Shown piece by piece: positions 24,953-34,522 of a DNA stretch of 64,000 bases. A program made the position numbers and the translations under genes. The notes beneath the pieces were generated by a model, which was not told where the DNA came from, did no database searches, and worked only from the letters and a program-made list of their open reading frames with translations. Position 1 is the stretch's first letter, and every line of letters begins with the position of its first letter. The DNA comes from Flavobacterium flevense (GTDB taxonomy: Bacteria > Bacteroidota > Bacteroidia > Flavobacteriales > Flavobacteriaceae): assembly GCF_900142775.1 (NCBI RefSeq), contig NZ_FRCC01000002.1, positions 124,001 to 188,000 on the forward strand. The letters run 5' to 3'.

Positions 24953-27715
24953 TTAAATCTTCTCCTCAAAAGGAATCGCTTCATCCAATATCTCTTTCAG
25001 TAACAAAACAATTTGTTCCAGATAATTCGTCATTATTTCAGGATTTATAATTTGCTGAACGTCTTTATCTTCTTTAAATTGAAACGGTAAAAATCCAGAT
25101 TTTAGATTTTTAAACGAAATGATTCCCGCTTCTATTGGTTTCCCGTTAGCTTCTTGTTCATACATAAACGCATAAGCCAAAACCTGAATGATTTTGTCAT
25201 TTTTAATCTCCTGAGTGAGACCGTTCCAGATTTTAAGACCCACATTTGCTTTTTCTACTTTTCCGGTTTTATAATCAATAATTCTGATGATGCCGTTGCG
25301 TTCTTCAATTCGATCGACATTTCCTTTAATCAATACCGGAAATGGCAAATCAGGATGAATTAAAGTGCGTTCAAATGTTTTCTCTAAAGCGATAATTTTA
25401 ATCGCATCTCCGGATTTAATACATTCTAATTCTACTTTCAAGAAATTAAAAACATTCCGTTTCGCTACTTCAAAAGCCAAAAGATTGCGTCCTTTTTTGA
25501 TTTCGCCTTCTTTGTAAACAATTTTAAACTGTTTTAAAACCTCAGCATCAATGAGTTTAAAACAATTATCAATATCAGCTTCTGAAATAAATTTTCCTAT
25601 AAATGGTTCGTATAAAACTCTTAAAGTTTCATGTATTATCGTTCCAAGTGTATTTAACGCAATATTTTCCTCTACCTCTTCTACTTCCCGAATTCGTAAT
25701 ATTTTCTGGAAATAAAACTGGATTGGATTCCTTATATAACTGGTCAAAGCCGATGGAGAAAATCCCTCTTGGGCAATTACTTTCAATCGCTCCATTACCG
25801 CCGGCGATTTTTCTATCACCATTGGTGTATAAGCTGTTTCAGGTAAAACCGCATTGAATATTTCGTGCGACAAATTATGATTGTGTTGTTTTTCGACTTC
25901 TAATTGCGTAATAAATCGGCTTTTTTCTCCCGCGTCGAGTCCTTCACTTTCGGTATTATACAACAAATAAATATTCTTAGCCCGTTGCAGCAAATGATAA
26001 AAATGATAGGTATAAATAGCATCCTTTTCCTTGAATGTTGGCAAACCCAACTCTCGTTTCACATCATACGGAATAAACGAATTTTGCGATTTTCCCGCCG
26101 GAAATTTCCCTTCGTTCATTGAAGTCACAATTACCGTATCAAAATCCAAAACACGACTTTCCAATACTCCCATAATTTGCAAACCATTCAGCGGTTCTCC
26201 TTCAAATGAAACCTCGGCCAAATCAATTATTTGCTTGTAAATAGCGTGTAAAGTTTCTATTTTATCAATGTGCTGATGTTTCGAATAATAATTAATTAAT
26301 TTATTAATGACTTTAAAAATGGCAAAAACAAAAGCTTTTGTAATCTTTTCTTCTTCATTATCATTGCTCAGATTATTTTTTATCGTCACTAATAATTTTG
26401 AAATAATTTGTAAAACAGCAATAGATCCTTCTTCCCATTTTCGAAACAATAATAAAAATAAATCACTAGGATTTTGATTCAGCTCTGTAACTTTTTGATG
26501 ACTGATAAAAGTGTAATTGTTTTTATTGATAACATTTACCAAATCACCCGCTTTAGCATAAGGTTCTACCAAAGGATGCGTTAAAACATCCAAAACATCT
26601 TTATAATACAGCACATAACTACCGGATTTTCTGGACAACGCATTAGTATGCATTTTAAATAACTTAGCAATTAAAATCTGAGCCGGATTATTTTTACCCG
26701 AATACCCCATCGTGATATTCAAAGCACCAACTGTAGCCGGTAATGAATAAAGAAGCGGAACTAATAAATTTTCTTCTCCTAAAACGATAGCTACTTTATC
26801 GAGTGTTGTAGTAGGGTTTAGTTCAATAATCTCCTCAATAATACTTCCCGAAATTTTAGCCTGACCAATACTTTTAGGTGTCCCAATAATCTGAATATTT
26901 TTTGACTGAGAAAAATCATCCACTATCCATTCAAAAGGATTTGTTTTATAATGCTTCCAGCTTTCTTTAAACCTACGCAAAAACAATCCTGCATCATGAT
27001 ACGGATCATTTAAAAAAGTTTTGTCGGCATCCCAAAATATTTTGGCTTTATCCAAAGAAATAAGATGTTGGATAATTTTTTCTTCGGAAGCATTTAGTGC
27101 ATTGAATCCCGCAAACACGAATTGCTTTTCTGTAATCGTATTGGAAAAATGATTTAAATTCCCGACCGCTTCACGATAAATTAAGCCTTGGTAACCAATT
27201 CCTTTTTGAAGTAAATGTGTATAAAAAGACTGGTAATAAAGCGGAAGTAATTTCCAGAAATCAATATATTTTTCCAGTAAAGGCGTTTTATTTTCTACTT
27301 CAATCCCCCATTTTTTAATATCTTCAATGTCTTTTAAATAAGACAAAACATGGGTGGGGTCTAATAAATAACGATCAATCTCATTAAAATCCTGCAGCAA
27401 TGTTTTTGCCCAATTAGCAAACAATTCGAATGACTGTTGGCTGGATTTATCAGTAACAGATAAATAAACTTCATAGAATTCAAACAATAATTCTATTGGG
27501 TCGATGGAACGTACTCCGGCGATATCCTGAATAAAATCTTCAATACTAATAATCTCAGGAGCAAGAATATTATTTACAACTTGTTTTTTCAGCGCTTCAA
27601 TTAAAAAAATCTTAGCTCTCTTATTAGGCAGAACCACTATAGTATTGACTAGTTTATCTGAATATTTTTCAATTAAAACCTGGGCAATTTTATCTAAAAA
27701 AGTATTATTTATCAT
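24953..27715 (-). CDS. AddB-like PD-(D/E)XK nuclease subunit
   Basis: Predicted partner of the AddA-like protein in a helicase-nuclease that processes double-strand breaks. The 920-residue protein begins NTFLDKIAQVLIEKYSDKL...NTIVVLPNKRAKIFL. An inactive UvrD-like region follows without a Walker A motif. The nuclease is C-terminal: SPSALTSYIRNPIQFYFQKIL, GTIIHETLRVLYEP, then VLIKGNVDRIEER...IIDYKTG, with the Asp and the Asp-x-Lys catalytic residues. The cysteines that bind the Fe-S cluster in classical AddB are missing; the first is Asn in YIRNPIQFYF. It is separated from the AddA-like gene by an OmpA gene. Confidence 0.82.
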   Translation of the reverse strand: MINNTFLDKIAQVLIEKYSDKLVNTIVVLPNKRAKIFLIEALKKQVVNNILAPEIISIEDFIQDIAGVRSIDPIELLFEFYEVYLSVTDKSSQQSFELFANWAKTLLQDFNEIDRYLLDPTHVLSYLKDIEDIKKWGIEVENKTPLLEKYIDFWKLLPLYYQSFYTHLLQKGIGYQGLIYREAVGNLNHFSNTITEKQFVFAGFNALNASEEKIIQHLISLDKAKIFWDADKTFLNDPYHDAGLFLRRFKESWKHYKTNPFEWIVDDFSQSKNIQIIGTPKSIGQAKISGSIIEEIIELNPTTTLDKVAIVLGEENLLVPLLYSLPATVGALNITMGYSGKNNPAQILIAKLFKMHTNALSRKSGSYVLYYKDVLDVLTHPLVEPYAKAGDLVNVINKNNYTFISHQKVTELNQNPSDLFLLLFRKWEEGSIAVLQIISKLLVTIKNNLSNDNEEEKITKAFVFAIFKVINKLINYYSKHQHIDKIETLHAIYKQIIDLAEVSFEGEPLNGLQIMGVLESRVLDFDTVIVTSMNEGKFPAGKSQNSFIPYDVKRELGLPTFKEKDAIYTYHFYHLLQRAKNIYLLYNTESEGLDAGEKSRFITQLEVEKQHNHNLSHEIFNAVLPETAYTPMVIEKSPAVMERLKVIAQEGFSPSALTSYIRNPIQFYFQKILRIREVEEVEENIALNTLGTIIHETLRVLYEPFIGKFISEADIDNCFKLIDAEVLKQFKIVYKEGEIKKGRNLLAFEVAKRNVFNFLKVELECIKSGDAIKIIALEKTFERTLIHPDLPFPVLIKGNVDRIEERNGIIRIIDYKTGKVEKANVGLKIWNGLTQEIKNDKIIQVLAYAFMYEQEANGKPIEAGIISFKNLKSGFLPFQFKEDKDVQQIINPEIMTNYLEQIVLLLKEILDEAIPFEEKI

Positions 27716-27730
27716 TTTATAAAAATAAAA

Positions 27731-27756
27731 AAACGCCCCGATAAATCGAGGCGTTT
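27731..27756 (-). terminator. Terminator of the OmpA gene
   Basis: Stem AAACGCC/GGCGTTT extended past one mismatch to CGAT/ATCG, directly after the OmpA stop codon (22 bases), with a T-run on the minus strand. It separates OmpA from the AddB-like gene. Confidence 0.85.
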
Positions 27757-27778
27757 CCTATAATTATTTAGAAAGAAA

Positions 27779-29215
27779 TTATTTGATTAATTTCACTTCA
27801 GTTCTTCTGTTTAAAGCTTTACCAGCAGCAGTTTTATTAGTAGCAATTGGCATAGTTTCACCATAACCAACTGATTTTAATCTGCTAGAAGAAATTCCTC
27901 TGTCTAACAATGCATCTTTAACTACAGCAGCTCTTGCTTCAGATAATTTTTGATTGAATGCATCAGAACCATCGCTATCTGTATGTCCTTCGATTAAGAA
28001 TTCAGAGTTAGCGTAGTTTTTAAGCAATGCAGCCATAGCATCTAATCTCTTAGGCACATCACCATTTTTGAATGTAGATTTTCCTGAGTTAAAATAGATA
28101 AATCTAGCTTGAGATTTTAATTCATCCATAGCTTCCGGAGTTACTTCAGGACAACCATTGTTACTAGCAGGACCAGCAACTTCAGGACATTTATCATCTT
28201 TATCAGCTACACCATCTTTATCAGTATCTGGCCAAGGACAACCTGCGTTTTCTTTTGGACCTGCAACAGTAGGACATTTGTCATCTTTATCAGCTACACC
28301 ATCTTTATCAGAATCTGGGCAACCTTTTAAAGAAGCTAAACCAGCTTCATTAGGACAAGCATCTTCAGCATCAGTAACACCGTCACCGTCAGCATCCGGA
28401 CATCCTTTTAAAGAAGCTATACCAGCAACTTCAGGACAAGCATCTTCTGAGTCAATGATTCCGTCTCCATCAGTATCAGGACAACCATTGAATTGTTTTA
28501 AACCAGCAACTTCTGGACAAGCATCATCTTTATCGTATACTCCATCACCATCTGTATCTTTTCCACCAAATTTGAAAACAATACCAGCTGTGTGTTGAAA
28601 GTGAGATGGAGCGTCAATATTCCCTCCATTATCTGTTCTATCTCCAAAAGATTTTTTGTATGAAGTACCAAGTGCTAAACCAACATTTTCAGTAAACCAA
28701 AAAGTTAAACCTGCACCTGCATTTACAGTACCAAAACTACTGTCTCCTAAGAAAGTATAACCCCCACCTACGTGTAAGCTTGGATCAACTACTTTAGAAT
28801 TGATTAATTCCATGAAACTGTATTTCACTTTTCCATCAATTCCATAATACATTAAATCACCAGGATTAGTAACAACCATCCCTCTTGAATCACTACCTGG
28901 ATTCATTGGATCAAAAACAACAAATTTATCAATTTTGTTAACCGAACCTTGAAGTCCTAAAGAAAAACCGCTTCCAAGGTAACGCGATACACTTAAATAA
29001 GATACAGAAGGAAGGATATTCCAATTGTTTTTCACGTCAAAAGGTTGTGAAAAATGTTGTTGGAACCAACCCACATGCTCCGGTCCTGCACTTGTTCTTG
29101 TATCAACGGCATTTACCCCAAATTCAATTGCCCAAGGGTTGTTACTGTCTTGCGCCTGAGAGCTTATTCCCATCAGCATTATAACAGCAACAAAAAGTTT
29201 GCTAAGATGTTTCAT
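27779..29215 (-). CDS. OmpA-family outer membrane protein with thrombospondin type 3 repeats
   Basis: Structural outer membrane protein linking membrane and peptidoglycan. The 478-residue protein has a signal peptide (to about residue 21, SSQAQ), then an N-terminal beta-barrel of about 220 residues. Five calcium-binding-type TSP3 units at about 225-350 follow the pattern DTDGDGVxDxxDxCPxxAG. A C-terminal OmpA domain contains FIYFNSGKSTF, EGHTDSDGSDAFNQKLSEARA and GYGE, and ends RRTEVKLIK. A strong promoter precedes it and a terminator follows, so it is transcribed alone although it lies between two nuclease genes. Confidence 0.95.
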   Translation of the reverse strand: MKHLSKLFVAVIMLMGISSQAQDSNNPWAIEFGVNAVDTRTSAGPEHVGWFQQHFSQPFDVKNNWNILPSVSYLSVSRYLGSGFSLGLQGSVNKIDKFVVFDPMNPGSDSRGMVVTNPGDLMYYGIDGKVKYSFMELINSKVVDPSLHVGGGYTFLGDSSFGTVNAGAGLTFWFTENVGLALGTSYKKSFGDRTDNGGNIDAPSHFQHTAGIVFKFGGKDTDGDGVYDKDDACPEVAGLKQFNGCPDTDGDGIIDSEDACPEVAGIASLKGCPDADGDGVTDAEDACPNEAGLASLKGCPDSDKDGVADKDDKCPTVAGPKENAGCPWPDTDKDGVADKDDKCPEVAGPASNNGCPEVTPEAMDELKSQARFIYFNSGKSTFKNGDVPKRLDAMAALLKNYANSEFLIEGHTDSDGSDAFNQKLSEARAAVVKDALLDRGISSSRLKSVGYGETMPIATNKTAAGKALNRRTEVKLIK

Positions 29216-29252
29216 ACTTAAAATTTTTAATTACAATTTAGTTAATTACTAA

Positions 29253-29282
29253 CAAAAGTAACGCGTAATTCTTTAACTACAA
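29253..29282 (-). promoter_or_regulatory. Promoter of the OmpA gene
   Basis: TACTTTTG on the minus strand (29253-29260) with TTG (29280-29282) across a 19-base spacer, about 38 bases upstream of the start codon. Full match to the Bacteroidetes pattern. Confidence 0.7.
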
Positions 29283-29413
29283 AATAGAATGTTAAAAAAA
29301 AACAAGTATTCCCGCTTTTAAGTGCCTCAAACGCATGGATATTACGGTAAAATAAGAGAAAAATTTACAAATCAATAAATTTCAAAAAAAGACAAAGTAA
29401 CACTATGCTTACA

Positions 29414-32400
29414 TTAAAAATAAACTACCTCTATTTTTTCACTGATATAGACTAAAGCTTTCTTTTTGACTTTTAGTCCCATCCGTTCAATGGCAAATTG
29501 ATAATCTTCTAATTGTTTCTGATATTTTACATGATGAACTCCTGTTTTATAATCAAGTAACAAAACTTCTTTATCCGCAGTAATCACCATTCGGTCAGGC
29601 TTTATTGTTTTTCCTTCTTTCTGAATGATTGTTTGCTCATTTAAAACTTCATTTCCATCTGCAAAGAACAATGCTAATGTTTCCTGATGAATAATATTGT
29701 TGATTGTAGTGCAGACTACTTCTTTTTGTGAAAGATTAATCAAGCCATTTTCAATTGCCTTATCTATGGCTAAATCAACATCGGTTTTTGTTTTTACAAA
29801 TGATAAAATTTCATGTATCACATTCCCGTATTCTATTGATTCCTGCTGATGCGTCCCCCACATGAGCGCTTCTCTCTGAGCAATTTTAATATTTTTAGGA
29901 TTTAATGTAGGACTAACATTTATAATTGCTTTCGAGGTATCCACATGTTTAGATTCAGAAGAAATTTTCTTTTTATCTCCAAACTCATATTCCGAAATTT
30001 CTTCCTGAAAAAGCCCTTTGTTCTCTAAATACTGAATAAAAAAAGCAGACATATCATTCTTTTTAACTTCGCCTTTACTTGTCAGATTTCTATTCGAAAT
30101 CACAAACAATTGTTCTTCTGCACGGGTTAAAGCCACATATAACACATTAATATTGTCTAATAATTCCTCCTGTTTTTTTTGACCGTATACTGATTTAGCT
30201 TCTTCTCCAAAACCTTCTACAGCGGTGCTATTATCAATCAAAGCCTTTGGCATATCCAAGCCTTCGGCATCCAGCCACAACTTATCTTTTGGTTTTTTAC
30301 CATAATCTTCTTCTGCAAAAGGCATAATTACCACCGGAAACTCCAGACCTTTTGACTTATGAATAGTCATAATTCGCACCGCATTATTTCCTTCAGGAGA
30401 CGGAATACTGTATTTAGCTCCATTTTTGTCCCAAAATTCAAGAAAATCAGCTATCCCAGCCTGATTGCGTACATCACGTTCTAATACAATATCTAAGAAA
30501 TATTGAATGTAAGCAGTGGAGAGGGCTGGGGAGAGGAATTTAGACACAATAATCTCTACTGCTTCATACAATGATTTTTTTCGAATGTTTTGAAACGAAA
30601 GCGAAATATCAAAACCCATCAGCCATTTTTCAAAATCAGCTTCTTGTTTTTGTTCCATTCCTTCGGCAATAAAATCATGAACGTCTAATTGATCCTGAAT
30701 ATTTTTAGAGATATAATGAAGAAAAAAAGCTTTTGACTCTAAATCGGCGTTGTTTTTTAGATATTTCAAAAGATTAATTATCAATCGGACTTCGGTTGCA
30801 TTTTGAATCATAAGCGTTTCCGAAGATAATAGCGGAATTCCCTGCTCTGTCAAATAATTAGCTATCGCAATTCCCTGATCTCTTTTACGGGTCAGAATTA
30901 CAATATCCTTGTATTCAAAACCTTGCTCTAAAACTTTCCGGATGGTATTTAAAGTAGCTAAAACATACAATTCTGTTTTATCTAATGCTTCTTCGTCTCC
31001 TTCTACAGCTTCTATTTTTGGAATAAAAGAAATATTTACATAGCCACCCTTTTTGTCATTTGCATGTTGATGGCTGTGATTTTCGTATAAATCCTTATAG
31101 TCTTCGTGCTCAAATTCAGCTGAAATCAATTTAAAAAATTCATTATTGAATTCGATTACTTCGGAATACGAGCGGTAATTTGTATCTAAATGTTCAATGT
31201 TTTTATCCGGATTATTAAACGGATTAGTGTCTTTACTCAATTCAATAAACTGCTCCGCTTTTCCGCCACGCCAGCGATAAATGGATTGTTTTGGATCGCC
31301 CACAATCATCAGCGTTCCTTTGTTGCCATAATCGTCCTGACCCGAAAGGGCGTTGTCAATAAGTGGAATCAGGTTTTGCCATTGCATCTCAGAAGTATCC
31401 TGAAATTCATCAATAAAAAAATGTCGGTACCGCTCCCCTAATCGTTCATATATAAAAGGAGCCGGCTGATTTTGAATCTCGCGATGAATGATGGCATTAA
31501 ACTCCGAAATGGAAAGTACATTTTGCTCTTCCTGAATTTTAGCCAACTCATTACTCACCGTGTTTAATAACGAAAGCGGTGTGATGTTCTTCAGGAATGC
31601 TTTGTAAAAATCTCTTTTTTCGAAATTTTTATAAATCGTACCCAGAATTTGCAATAATTCAGGAATTAAATTCTCAATTAATGCCCGATCACTCGCTGTT
31701 TTGTTGATAGCAATATCGTCGAATTCATGAAAGGTTTTATTCTTAGGATTGAATTTTCCGTCTCGAATGCTTGCCAAATGATTGGGAAAAGTGCCTCTGG
31801 AAAAAGATTTCAAATCAATTCCGTTGTTTTCAATTAATAACAAAGCAGCTTGGGCAAAACCGGAATTTTCTTTTTCTAAATCGTTACAGACAGCAATTAA
31901 TTTCTTTTTTATTTCGACAAACTCAGCTATGGATTTATCATGAAACTGCACAATTTCATTCCGATTGTTTTCATTTAAAACTAATTTTCCGGTTTCCATT
32001 ATTTCTCTGGAAATATCCCAGGATTTATCGTCATCAGTTTTTTCCATTGTAAAATCGATGAGCAACTTAGTCAGGGTTTCGTCTTCTCCAGCCTGGGCAA
32101 TAATGGCATCAATCGCTTCTGTTAACAAATTTTCGGTATCCAAAGTCACTTCAAAAGTCATTGGCAAATTCAAATCATGAGCAAAAGCGCGAATGACTTT
32201 ATGAGTGAATTTATCGATGGTTGAAATATCAAAAGCGGCATAATTATGAATAATATGCTTGATGATTTGCTGCGATTTTATTTTGATAAAATTAATGGAT
32301 AATTTCACTTCCCAATCGGCAGTATCTTTTACCAACTCCAGCATTAAATCCTGCGCTTTTTTTGAAGGTTCGTCTTTAGCAAATTCTGACAGACTGCCTA

Positions 32401-32575
32401 CAATTCGGCTTTTCATTTCGTGTACCGCTTTGTTGGTAAAAGTGATTGCCAAAATATTACGATAGGCATCATTTTTTGGCGAAGTAAGAATGATTTTTAA
32501 ATATTCTTTGACCAATGTATAGGTTTTACCGGAACCTGCAGATGCGTCGTAGATTGAAAAAGAGTGTCTTTGCAT
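29414..32575 (-). CDS. AddA-like UvrD helicase-nuclease
   Basis: ATP-driven DNA translocase and nuclease of double-strand break repair. The 1053-residue protein shows, in order, Walker A DASAGSGKTYTLVKEYL (about residue 11), motif Ia (FTNKAVHEMKSRI), Walker B FIDEFQDTSEMQW, motif III GDPKQSIYRWRGG, the GYRSY-like NYRSYSEV, motif V TIHKSKGLEFP, and motif VI VLYVALTRAEEQL. A C-terminal PD-(D/E)XK nuclease follows (YGNVIHEILS, KPDRMVITAD, LLLDYKTG). It is upstream of OmpA and the AddB-like gene on the same strand. Function as an AddAB-type complex is inferred from domain content and proximity. Confidence 0.9.
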   Translation of the reverse strand: MQRHSFSIYDASAGSGKTYTLVKEYLKIILTSPKNDAYRNILAITFTNKAVHEMKSRIVGSLSEFAKDEPSKKAQDLMLELVKDTADWEVKLSINFIKIKSQQIIKHIIHNYAAFDISTIDKFTHKVIRAFAHDLNLPMTFEVTLDTENLLTEAIDAIIAQAGEDETLTKLLIDFTMEKTDDDKSWDISREIMETGKLVLNENNRNEIVQFHDKSIAEFVEIKKKLIAVCNDLEKENSGFAQAALLLIENNGIDLKSFSRGTFPNHLASIRDGKFNPKNKTFHEFDDIAINKTASDRALIENLIPELLQILGTIYKNFEKRDFYKAFLKNITPLSLLNTVSNELAKIQEEQNVLSISEFNAIIHREIQNQPAPFIYERLGERYRHFFIDEFQDTSEMQWQNLIPLIDNALSGQDDYGNKGTLMIVGDPKQSIYRWRGGKAEQFIELSKDTNPFNNPDKNIEHLDTNYRSYSEVIEFNNEFFKLISAEFEHEDYKDLYENHSHQHANDKKGGYVNISFIPKIEAVEGDEEALDKTELYVLATLNTIRKVLEQGFEYKDIVILTRKRDQGIAIANYLTEQGIPLLSSETLMIQNATEVRLIINLLKYLKNNADLESKAFFLHYISKNIQDQLDVHDFIAEGMEQKQEADFEKWLMGFDISLSFQNIRKKSLYEAVEIIVSKFLSPALSTAYIQYFLDIVLERDVRNQAGIADFLEFWDKNGAKYSIPSPEGNNAVRIMTIHKSKGLEFPVVIMPFAEEDYGKKPKDKLWLDAEGLDMPKALIDNSTAVEGFGEEAKSVYGQKKQEELLDNINVLYVALTRAEEQLFVISNRNLTSKGEVKKNDMSAFFIQYLENKGLFQEEISEYEFGDKKKISSESKHVDTSKAIINVSPTLNPKNIKIAQREALMWGTHQQESIEYGNVIHEILSFVKTKTDVDLAIDKAIENGLINLSQKEVVCTTINNIIHQETLALFFADGNEVLNEQTIIQKEGKTIKPDRMVITADKEVLLLDYKTGVHHVKYQKQLEDYQFAIERMGLKVKKKALVYISEKIEVVYF

Positions 32576-32637
32576 TTGGATTTAATTGCTGATTAACGAT
32601 TTTTGAATTTAGAACTAAATTGCTAGCTTTGAATATA

Positions 32638-32722
32638 TCCTAGCCCCGATAGCAGTGGAAATCCTTTTCTTGTCTCTTTTTTGAGACAAGAAAAGATTGA
32701 AACGAATAGCGGGAAATAGCTC
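32638..32722 (+). repeat. Dispersed hairpin-family member R4
   Basis: Flanks tagccccgatagcagtggaa and gattgaaacgaatagcggga surround a perfect 13-bp stem (32664-32676 with 32683-32695). The stem is cttttcttgtctc, different from R2 and R3, while pairing is preserved. It lies between the AddA-like gene and rbfA. Confidence 0.88.
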
Positions 32723-32744
32723 CAAAAAATCGGAAATTATAAAA

Positions 32745-32777
32745 TTGCTTATTTAATCTTTAAAAGTAGTATTTTTG
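32745..32777 (+). promoter_or_regulatory. Promoter of rbfA
   Basis: TTG (32745-32747), a 22-base spacer, and TATTTTTG (32770-32777). The ATG begins only 5 bases after the -7 box, which predicts a leaderless or nearly leaderless mRNA. Confidence 0.65.
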
Positions 32778-32781
32778 CACT

Positions 32782-33174
32782 ATGGAAACAAACAGACAGA
32801 AAAAAATAGGCGGAGTTATCCAAAAAGATTTGGTGGATATTCTGCAAGGTGAAGTGAGAAAAAACGGAGTCAGTAATTTGGTTATTTCGGTATCCAAAGT
32901 ATCGGTGACTTCTGATTTATCTGTGGCTACAGTATATTTGAGCGTTTTCCCTCAGGAAAAAGCACAGGAAACATTGAACGGAATTAAATCGAATACGCAG
33001 TTAATTAAGCATGATTTAGCACAAAGAGTGAGCAAACAATTGCGAAGAGTTCCTAATTTAGTTTTCTTTATCGATGACTCATTAGATTATATTGAAAAAA
33101 TTGATAATGCTTTAAAAAATCAAGAAAATCCAATTGAAAACAGGGATTTATTAGAGAAACGTAAATTTCAATAA
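32782..33174 (+). CDS. rbfA: 30S ribosome-binding factor A
   Basis: Late assembly factor of the small ribosomal subunit that binds near helix 1 of 16S rRNA and aids cold adaptation. The 130-residue KH-like protein starts METNRQKKIGGVIQKDLVDILQ. It carries the family segments VSVTSDLSVATVYLSVFP, LAQRVSKQLRRVPNLVFFIDDSLDYIEKID. It is followed after 3 bases by a permease gene with a TTG start, so the two are cotranscribed. Confidence 0.95.
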   Translation: METNRQKKIGGVIQKDLVDILQGEVRKNGVSNLVISVSKVSVTSDLSVATVYLSVFPQEKAQETLNGIKSNTQLIKHDLAQRVSKQLRRVPNLVFFIDDSLDYIEKIDNALKNQENPIENRDLLEKRKFQ

Positions 33175-33177
33175 AGT

Positions 33178-34380
33178 TTGAATTTTCCTCTATACATAGC
33201 CAAACGTTACATTCGTAGCAATAGTAAAAACAATGCCATTAACATTATTAATCGCATCGCGAGCATGGGAATCATTGTTGGCGCGATGGCTTTGTTTGTG
33301 GTTTTATCGGTCTTTAGCGGACTAAAAGTTTTTAGCCTTTCGTTTAGTAATGATATTGATCCTGATTTAAAAATTACCAGCACATTAGGCAAATCATTTT
33401 TAATCACTCCGGGACAAGAAGCTGAAATCAGGAAAATTGATGGCGTAGTTTCTTATTCGAAAATTATTGAAGAACGTGTTTTATTTACTTTTGACAACAA
33501 ACAGGAAGTAACTTATTTAAAAGGAATTGATTCCAATTACAAAAAAGTAAATGATGTCAAAAAGATAATTTATAGCGGACAATGGCTTGAAGACGATGCT
33601 TACCAGGAAGTAGTTGTGGGCTATGGTTTAGTTCAAAAATTATCGCTGGGCTTAATGGATTTCAATAAACATTTAGAAGTTTTGGTTCCTAAAGCAGGAA
33701 AAGGAACTATTGAAAATGCCGAACAGGCTTTTAACAAACAGGAAATTTTCCCTATAGGTATTTATGCCATCAACGAAGATCTGGATTCTAAATATGTTTT
33801 TGCCGACTTAACTTTAGCTCAGGAATTATTAGAATACAAAAGCAATCAGATTTCGGGAATTGAACTTAAGGAAAAACCCAATGCCGATGAAAATGCTATT
33901 ATCCAAAAACTCAATAGTATTTTTAAAGGAAAAGTGACAATAAAAAACAGAGCTCAACTCAATGAATCGCTCTACAAAATGCTGAATACCGAAAACATTG
34001 CCGTTTATTTGATATTTACGCTGGTTATAGTGGTAGCACTTTTTAACCTTATTGGTGCACTTATTATGATGATTCTGGACAAAAAAGGGAATCTAAAAAC
34101 TTTATTCAATCTGGGTGTCGAAATTAAAAATCTGCGTAAAATATTTTTGTTACAAGGCACTTTATTAAGCCTCTTTGGCGGACTTATCGGACTCGCTTTA
34201 GGGATTATAATTGTATTAATACAACAGCATTTTCAACTGATAATGATTACTCCAACCCTAGCTTATCCTGTTGTTTTTTCGTTAGAAAATGTGCTAATTG
34301 TTATGGCAACAATTGTTTCTCTTGGCTTTATTGCTTCCCTTATTGCCAGTAGCCGAGTGAGTAAGAAGTTGTTAGAATGA
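33178..34380 (+). CDS. FtsX/LolC-E-like ABC transporter permease
   Basis: Inner-membrane permease of the MacB/FtsX superfamily with the layout of LolC/LolE, which release lipoproteins from the inner membrane. The 400-residue protein has one N-terminal transmembrane helix (IASMGIIVGAMALFVVLSVFSGL), a periplasmic domain of about 220 residues, and three C-terminal helices (from VYLIFTLVIVVALFNLIGALIMMIL). The N-terminal motif FPLYIAKRYIRSNSKNNAINIINRIA is typical of LolE. The start is TTG, 3 bases after rbfA. No ATPase partner is encoded nearby, as is common in Bacteroidetes. Confidence 0.9.
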   Translation: MNFPLYIAKRYIRSNSKNNAINIINRIASMGIIVGAMALFVVLSVFSGLKVFSLSFSNDIDPDLKITSTLGKSFLITPGQEAEIRKIDGVVSYSKIIEERVLFTFDNKQEVTYLKGIDSNYKKVNDVKKIIYSGQWLEDDAYQEVVVGYGLVQKLSLGLMDFNKHLEVLVPKAGKGTIENAEQAFNKQEIFPIGIYAINEDLDSKYVFADLTLAQELLEYKSNQISGIELKEKPNADENAIIQKLNSIFKGKVTIKNRAQLNESLYKMLNTENIAVYLIFTLVIVVALFNLIGALIMMILDKKGNLKTLFNLGVEIKNLRKIFLLQGTLLSLFGGLIGLALGIIIVLIQQHFQLIMITPTLAYPVVFSLENVLIVMATIVSLGFIASLIASSRVSKKLLE

Positions 34381-34522
34381 TTTTTTTCAGGAAACTGGAC
34401 TAAAGTCCAGCCTTACAAAATAACCCGAGCCCATGGCTCTTATCTCTAATGTAAGAGTTCTGTAGGAACGACACATACTGTAGCAACGGATTTTAATCCG
34501 TTAAATATGATGAAATATTTTT
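34381..34522. repeat. REP-like cluster of short palindromes
   Basis: Contains several small inverted motifs in 140 bases: ctggactaaagtccag, gagcccatggctc, and aacggattttaatccgtt. It also has gtaggaacgac, which resembles the gtaggagcgac arm at 12351. This resembles intergenic REP-type clusters common in Bacteroidetes. No gene or T-run terminator is visible. Confidence 0.7.

Noticed and set aside
28158..28598. Long plus-strand open frame opposite the OmpA gene (146 codons)
   Set aside because: It mirrors the repetitive TSP3-coding region, giving a low-complexity Ser/Pro protein. The minus-strand frame has clear domains.
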